Source of the DNA: CAMCXT01 sp046302715
GTDB lineage: Bacteria > Bacteroidota > Bacteroidia > M30B66
DNA: 27,528 nucleotides
Direction of reading: 5' to 3'
Assembly: GCA_046302715.1 (NCBI GenBank)
Contig: JBKCHQ010000109.1
Location: 1 to 27,528 of the forward strand
In this document: positions 23,249 through 27,528 of the stretch, one piece after another
Layout of the letters: each line of letters opens with the position of its first letter
Numbering within the stretch: the first letter of the stretch is position 1
The notes under the pieces: model-generated
The model's database searches: none
Seen by the model: the letters and a program-made list of their open reading frames with translations, nothing else
Told to the model about the DNA's origin: nothing
Translations under genes and position numbers: made by a program

Positions 23249-24676
23249 ATGGAGAACACATTTGATAAGGTATGGCAAAACTGTCTCGAGATCATCAAAG
23301 ACAACGTAAACCAGCAGAGTTTTAAAACATGGTTTGAGCCGATTAAGCCTATTAAATTAAATGATAGTATTCTTACGATTCAGGTTCCCAGTCAATTTTT
23401 TTACGAGTGGCTCGAGGAGCATTACATCGACCTCCTTAAAAAAACCATAAACAAAGAATTAGGACCCGAAGGCCGTTTGGAGTATTCTATTATTATGGAA
23501 AACAATTACCGCAACGCCAATCCATACACCATTAACATTCCGGCTATAAATTCAAAAACAAAGAACCAGCCGGTATCTATGCCCATAGACTTAAACAGCA
23601 ATAGCATTAAAAACCCGTTTATTCTTCCGGGCCTTAAAAAGCTTAATGTTGAGTCGCAGCTTAATCCGAACTATTCTTTTGATCATTTAATCGAAGGCGA
23701 TTGTAACCGCCTTGCCCGATCTGCAGGCTTTGCGGTTTCAAACAAGCCCGGTGGTACTGCGTTTAATCCCCTTCTGATTTATGGTGGTGTGGGTCTGGGT
23801 AAAACGCATTTGGCCAATGCCATCGGTTTGGAGATCAAGAAAAACTTCCCCAACAAAACAGTGCTCTATGTGCAGTCCGAAAAGTTCTGCCACCAGTTTG
23901 TGGATGCTGTAAAAAATAATTCCTATAACGACTTCATTCATTTCTATCAAATGATTGATGTGCTCATTATAGATGATGTGCAATTCTTTGCTGGAAAAGA
24001 GCGCACACAAGATATTTTCTTCCAGATTTTCAACCACCTGCATCAATCAGGTAAACAGTTGGTGCTCACCTCCGACAAGTCACCCATAGAGTTGGTTGGT
24101 TTGGAGCAACGACTGCTTTCACGCTTTAAATGGGGCCTATCCGCAGATCTACAGGTACCGAATCTGGAAACCCGTATTGCCATCCTCGAAAAGAAAATAT
24201 ATGCCGACGGTATTGAGATGCCTAAAGAGGTTATCGAATACTTAGCATACAACATCACCACAAACATCCGTGAGCTTGAGGGTGCACTCATATCGCTCGT
24301 AGCTCAGTCAACGCTCAACCGCAAGGCCATAACCATGGAACTTGCGCGACAGATGATTGATAAATTCGTTAAAAACACCACCCGAGAAATTTCGATAGAT
24401 TTTATACAGAAAATTGTATCCGATTATTTTAGCCTTCCGCTTGAGTTATTAAAGTCAAAAACACGTAAAAGAGAAGTAGTTCAGGCCCGCCAGATTGCTA
24501 TGTTTTTCGCTAAAAACATGACAAAATCTTCGCTGGCCAGTATTGGATTGCAGTGCGGCGGAAAAGATCATGCAACTGTTTTGCATGCTTGCCGTACAGT
24601 AAATAATCTCATGGAAACCGATAAAAAGTTTAGAATCTACATCGACGAAATTGAGAAGAAAATTGGCAATCAATAA
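23249..24676 (+). CDS. dnaA: Chromosomal replication initiator DnaA
   Basis: DnaA binds origin boxes, opens the DNA and loads the helicase. The 475-residue protein has the standard order: domain I (about 1-90, with WFEPIKPI), a short linker, the AAA+ domain with Walker A GGVGLGKTH (K185) and Walker B LIIDDVQFF (D242-D243), the SRFKWGL sensor/box segment, TNIRELEGAL, and domain IV with the DNA-recognition signature GGKDHATVLHA (D440-H441-A442-T443). The ATG fits homologues that begin with a W-x-x-CLEIIKD helix. The order dnaA, low-molecular-weight phosphatase, RsmI-like methyltransferase is recurrent in Bacteroidota. No cluster of DnaA boxes is visible nearby, so the origin is probably elsewhere. 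Confidence 0.98.
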   Translation: MENTFDKVWQNCLEIIKDNVNQQSFKTWFEPIKPIKLNDSILTIQVPSQFFYEWLEEHYIDLLKKTINKELGPEGRLEYSIIMENNYRNANPYTINIPAINSKTKNQPVSMPIDLNSNSIKNPFILPGLKKLNVESQLNPNYSFDHLIEGDCNRLARSAGFAVSNKPGGTAFNPLLIYGGVGLGKTHLANAIGLEIKKNFPNKTVLYVQSEKFCHQFVDAVKNNSYNDFIHFYQMIDVLIIDDVQFFAGKERTQDIFFQIFNHLHQSGKQLVLTSDKSPIELVGLEQRLLSRFKWGLSADLQVPNLETRIAILEKKIYADGIEMPKEVIEYLAYNITTNIRELEGALISLVAQSTLNRKAITMELARQMIDKFVKNTTREISIDFIQKIVSDYFSLPLELLKSKTRKREVVQARQIAMFFAKNMTKSSLASIGLQCGGKDHATVLHACRTVNNLMETDKKFRIYIDEIEKKIGNQ

Positions 24677-24687
24677 ACTAAACTATT

Positions 24688-25149
24688 TTGACCGTAGTAA
24701 AAGTATTAATGGTATGTCTGGGTAATATCTGCAGATCGCCCATGGCAGAAGGTATATTAAGACATCATGTAGAAAAGGCAGGAGTTAGAATCGTGGTAGA
24801 TTCGGCGGGAACGTCGGGCTATCATGCAGGAGAACCGCCCGATTTCAGAGCAGTTAAAACCCTTCAACGAAAAGGAATAGATATTTCCGGTTTAACGGCA
24901 AGGCAATTTACCGTTAAGGACTTCGACGACTTTCATTACATTTTTGTGATGGATACCTCTAATTACATGAACGTGCTTAATCTCTGTCGAAACGAAATAG
25001 ACAGAAACAAAGTAATGCTCATTATGAATCAGGTACATCCCGAAAAAAACATGTCGGTTCCCGACCCATTCTATGGCAGCATAGAAGGATTTGAGGATGT
25101 TTACGAAATGTTGAATCGGGCCTCTGAAATAATTGTAAGCAAACTTTAG
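24688..25149 (+). CDS. Low-molecular-weight protein-tyrosine phosphatase
   Basis: The 153-residue cytosolic enzyme removes phosphate from tyrosine in proteins. The catalytic loop is C10-LGNIC-R16-S (C-x5-R) directly after the first strand, and the general acid is the Asp of VPDPFYG (near residue 127). The start must be the TTG at 24688, because the only nearby ATG lies within the first strand (two codons before C10) and would destroy the fold. It follows dnaA by 11 bases and precedes the methyltransferase gene by 1 base. Such enzymes often control polysaccharide kinases, but here the context is dnaA, so its target is unknown. Confidence 0.93.
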   Translation: MTVVKVLMVCLGNICRSPMAEGILRHHVEKAGVRIVVDSAGTSGYHAGEPPDFRAVKTLQRKGIDISGLTARQFTVKDFDDFHYIFVMDTSNYMNVLNLCRNEIDRNKVMLIMNQVHPEKNMSVPDPFYGSIEGFEDVYEMLNRASEIIVSKL

Positions 25150-25150
25150 C

Positions 25151-25867
25151 TTGACCGCCAAACCCATACTTTACCTCTTCCCCACCCAGCTCTCAGACGA
25201 AGCCGATCTAAATTGGTTGGCTCCACGACAGTTCGAATTAATGGAAGCTGTAAAAATATGGTTTGTTGAAAACGAACGTAGTGCCCGCCGATTTCTTCGT
25301 AAAACAGGCTATCGAAAAGACTTCGACAGTATTCCCATGCACGTCTTAGATAAAAATACGGAGTTAATTGCCATTAAACAGTACATCAAAGAGTTAACTA
25401 CTCTTGGAACAGGCGCTATTCTTTCAGAAGCGGGATGTCCGGGTATTGCCGACCCCGGAGCAGCACTCGTAGCAGAAGCCCAAAAAAATGATATTGAGGT
25501 TATTGCGATTTCAGGTCCATCCTCTATCTTACTCACGTTAATGGCATCGGGACTGAATGGCCAACACTTTACCTTTCATGGATATCTGCCCATTAAACCA
25601 GACGAACGCATTAAAAAAATAAAGGCTCTGGATGCCGAAATTCAAAAAAGCGGTTCCGCTCAAATATTTATAGAAACCCCCTATCGAAACAATGCGCTGT
25701 TCAACGATCTCATGGCCCACTGTAATGCTGATCAAATGTTATGTATTGGCAAGGACCTCACTACGGAACATGGCTGGACAAGAAGTAAAAAAATTAAAGA
25801 CTGGAAACAAGATGCACCCGATCTTCATAAAATACCTGCCGTATTTATTTTAGGAAAAAATATGTAA
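25151..25867 (+). CDS. RsmI-like SAM-dependent methyltransferase (tetrapyrrole methylase fold)
   Basis: The 238-residue protein belongs to the family of RsmI, which 2'-O-methylates C1402 of 16S rRNA. It has LSEAGCPGIADPGAALV (91-107), equivalent to the SDAGTP-SDPG loop that binds S-adenosylmethionine, ISGPSSILLTLMASG, FHGYLP and FIETPYRNN. The N-terminus is shorter and more diverged than in E. coli RsmI, and Bacteroidota often carry this short paralogue as well as a full RsmI, so the exact rRNA target is uncertain. The start is TTG, one base after the phosphatase stop. No alternative ATG precedes the first strand. Confidence 0.85.
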   Translation: MTAKPILYLFPTQLSDEADLNWLAPRQFELMEAVKIWFVENERSARRFLRKTGYRKDFDSIPMHVLDKNTELIAIKQYIKELTTLGTGAILSEAGCPGIADPGAALVAEAQKNDIEVIAISGPSSILLTLMASGLNGQHFTFHGYLPIKPDERIKKIKALDAEIQKSGSAQIFIETPYRNNALFNDLMAHCNADQMLCIGKDLTTEHGWTRSKKIKDWKQDAPDLHKIPAVFILGKNM

Positions 25868-25926
25868 CATGTTTTAAACCTTCCTAATTTTATGCAGTCA
25901 ACAGGCTCAACAAAAACGATATACTT

Positions 25927-26769
25927 ATGAAAAATGTAAAATCAATCTGCTCCCTATCAGCTTCGGCAATGGTTGTGGTAATGGCGCTCTCAGGCTGTCG
26001 CAAAGACGCACTCGACAACGATACTACAGCAGCAAAAAATGAAAGTAAAGCCGAAATGTATTTCAACGAAATTAACGATATATCAGATCAGGTGGCACGC
26101 ACTGGCACCACCGGACTTAGAGTTTCGGATGCAGAAATGGGTATTTTAGACGGATGCGCCACCATTACGTTCGATACAAGCGCCGCTACCGTGGCCGACC
26201 CTGATACCATTGTAGTTGACTTTGGAACAGGCTGCGTAGGTAACGATGGTAAAACACGTTCGGGGGTGTTACGTATTATCAAAACAGGTCAATATTTCGC
26301 CACCGGAACTGTAATTACCATTATCCCTGAAGGATATACCGTTAACGGAAATCAGCTTGCTGGATACCGAAGGCTTACCAATACAGGCACCAATGCATCC
26401 GGCCAACCGGTGTTTGACGTAGAAGTAGATGCTACTCTTACGCTTGCAAACGGAGAAGGTGTAATTACGTGGACAGCAAACCGCACCCGTACCTGGCTCG
26501 ATGGCTATACCACCCCATCTATTGCCTCTGATGACATTTTTTCAGTGAGTGGAAGTTCGGCAGGCACTAAAGCAAACGGCATCTCATGGACCAGCGAAAT
26601 AACCTCGCCGCTAAACATCAAAAGAAGCTGCCGCGAAGTAGTAAGCGGAACGCTTACCCTTACACCCGAAGACCGACCAGTTCGCACCATTAATTACGGA
26701 AACGGCGATTGCGACAATACCATTACGGTTACTATAAACGGTAATTCATTTGATGTAAATACCAATTAA
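25927..26769 (+). CDS. Lipoprotein of a recurrent uncharacterised Bacteroidota family
   Basis: The 280-residue protein has a textbook lipobox LSGC (lipidated Cys24). The mature part is beta-rich with paired strands rich in Thr, Ser and Gly, and four further cysteines spaced through it (DGCATITFD, GTGCVGNDGKTRSG, KRSCREVVSG, NGDCDNTITV), likely disulfides after export. The DFGTGC..DGKTR.G and YGNG.CDN motifs recur in many unnamed Bacteroidota lipoproteins, so I recognise the family but not a function. It starts 59 bases after the methyltransferase gene, with a weak -7 element (TAATTTTA, 25885-25892), and is followed by a strong terminator. Confidence 0.82.
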   Translation: MKNVKSICSLSASAMVVVMALSGCRKDALDNDTTAAKNESKAEMYFNEINDISDQVARTGTTGLRVSDAEMGILDGCATITFDTSAATVADPDTIVVDFGTGCVGNDGKTRSGVLRIIKTGQYFATGTVITIIPEGYTVNGNQLAGYRRLTNTGTNASGQPVFDVEVDATLTLANGEGVITWTANRTRTWLDGYTTPSIASDDIFSVSGSSAGTKANGISWTSEITSPLNIKRSCREVVSGTLTLTPEDRPVRTINYGNGDCDNTITVTINGNSFDVNTN

Positions 26770-26789
26770 TTCATCTGCACTACCTTATC

Positions 26790-26825
26790 AAAAGGCTGTT
26801 TCTTTAAAAAGAAGCAGCCTTTTTT
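26790..26825 (+). terminator. Strong intrinsic terminator after the 25927-26769 lipoprotein gene
   Basis: Arms 26790-26805 and 26808-26823 pair with one G-U-type imperfection around an A-rich loop, with a GGCTG/CAGCC core. The run of T (26820-26825, then ATTT) completes it. It lies 20 bases after the stop. Confidence 0.9.
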
Positions 26826-26874
26826 ATTTGATTTATGGCCGCAGGATAGATGAAAATAGGTAAATTCGTTGCCT

Positions 26875-27528
26875 ATGCCGTATAATAATTTACGAAGGGC
26901 ATATTGGCTTTTTGCCCTTATTGCTCTAGTGGGCTGCCGCAACGATCAGCTTACAGAATGGGATGTTGACCTTGCAGCGCCAATTGCGGAAACAACGATT
27001 TCGCTTGAAGATCTTTTCCCCGATTCGCTCATTATAAGCGAAAATGGCCAACCACTCATTTTACGAATTGAAGAAACACTCAGCCTCATACCGTCCGATT
27101 CCATACTGCGCATCCCCGATACAACGGTCATTAATGCTTTTTCGCTGCCACTAAATTTTAACCTACCGGCAGGATTCCAGATTTTTGATTTAAGCGACCA
27201 GGTGCGTTTTAATTACGGCGATTTGGAGCTTACCGAAGTCAAGCTGCTTTCTGGAACCCTGGAATCGAGAATTGTAAGCCGTGTTGACGACCGTTTGATT
27301 TATTCACTTTCTATCCCTGAAGCCAAATGGGGAAATGAACCTTTCGAAATTGCCAATCAAAGCATTGAAGCCGCGAGTATAAGCAATCCCATAGCCTACG
27401 AAACATCGCGCGATTTGAGTAGTTATACCTTAAACTTGCGGGGACCACAGTTAAACTCCAGTAACCAGCTCGAGCTAAACTTCGATGCACAGCTCGATCC
27501 CAACGGAGATGGTGCCCCCGTCGAAGCA
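26875..27528 (+). CDS. Partial lipoprotein, N-terminal 218 residues, runs off the window
   Basis: The frame is open from the ATG at 26875 to the last base with no stop, giving 218 codons. The N-terminus is a lipoprotein signal ending LVGC (lipidated Cys21). The mature part begins with an acidic stretch (TEWDVDLAAPIAET) and continues as alternating beta strands with Asp-, Ser- and Leu-rich turns, ending here in a region with the calcium-binding-like run LDPNGDGAP. The motif DVDLAAPI...TTISL is often found at the start of uncharacterised Bacteroidota lipoproteins. It is separated from the previous gene by a strong terminator. A weak -7 element (TAAATTCG, 26861-26868) lies 6 bases before the ATG. 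Function unknown. Confidence 0.8.
   Translation, partial: MPYNNLRRAYWLFALIALVGCRNDQLTEWDVDLAAPIAETTISLEDLFPDSLIISENGQPLILRIEETLSLIPSDSILRIPDTTVINAFSLPLNFNLPAGFQIFDLSDQVRFNYGDLELTEVKLLSGTLESRIVSRVDDRLIYSLSIPEAKWGNEPFEIANQSIEAASISNPIAYETSRDLSSYTLNLRGPQLNSSNQLELNFDAQLDPNGDGAPVEA

Noticed and set aside
24688..25149. The tyrosine phosphatase as a polysaccharide regulator (Wzb-like)
   Set aside because: No tyrosine kinase or polysaccharide export gene is adjacent; the context is dnaA and an rRNA methyltransferase.

Overview
The window is a gene-dense stretch of a Bacteroidota chromosome, most likely Flavobacteriia or a close relative. Genus cannot be told from this sequence alone. The evidence is: promoters of the Bacteroidota type (TTG, about 19 bases, TAnnTTTG); almost no Shine-Dalgarno sequences; a small SRP RNA with a Bacteroidota-like sequence; many lipoproteins with family features typical of the phylum (PD40 proteins, the GCTD/NYDP cysteine motif, DUF4294, a split 5'-nucleotidase); and the order dnaA - low-molecular-weight phosphatase - RsmI-like methyltransferase. 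Most of it is core genome, and I see no CRISPR array, insertion sequence, complete prophage or recognisable defence island.

Layout. 1-640: a small phage/ICE-type gene, two tandem 11-bp repeats and a tRNA-Val(UAC) with its own promoter and terminator; this may be the edge of an integrated element. 641-3049: mqnA (futalosine menaquinone pathway) and a TPR/PD40 envelope protein. 3051-5000: a lipoprotein joining HEAT repeats to a cyclophilin domain. 5165-8007: LpxH-like phosphoesterase plus glycosyltransferase (overlapping operon), facing hemB of the zinc-free type. 8129-11501: small lipoprotein, GT39 membrane glycosyltransferase, SRP RNA, and an endonuclease/exonuclease/phosphatase-family protein. 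11621-15920: AAA_28 ATPase, an unusual RecQ, a membrane protein, smpB and pcm. 16081-19366: a three-gene operon ending in a polyprenyl glycosylphosphotransferase (surface polysaccharide). 19438-23131: 3-hydroxyacyl-CoA dehydrogenase, DUF4294 protein, acyl-CoA thioesterase and a split 5'-nucleotidase. 23249-25867: dnaA, low-molecular-weight phosphatase and RsmI-like methyltransferase. 25927 to the end: two lipoprotein genes separated by a strong terminator, the second running off the window.

How it works together. The gene content is housekeeping (replication start, trans-translation, protein targeting, haem and menaquinone synthesis, protein repair) mixed with envelope and glycan functions. 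Genes are packed so tightly that five convergent pairs meet with 7 or fewer bases between them or overlap outright. Several start codons are GTG or TTG. Three reading frames (at 10343, 16054 and 19411) extend upstream beyond what promoters or an RNA gene allow, so I give corrected starts.

The best leads are: the SRP RNA overlapping the apparent start of the GT39 gene; a RecQ whose zinc cysteines lie about 165 residues later than in the classical enzyme; promoter elements so close to mqnA and hemB that their mRNAs may be leaderless; and the tandem repeats beside tRNA-Val. I did not find a clearly new multi-gene system.
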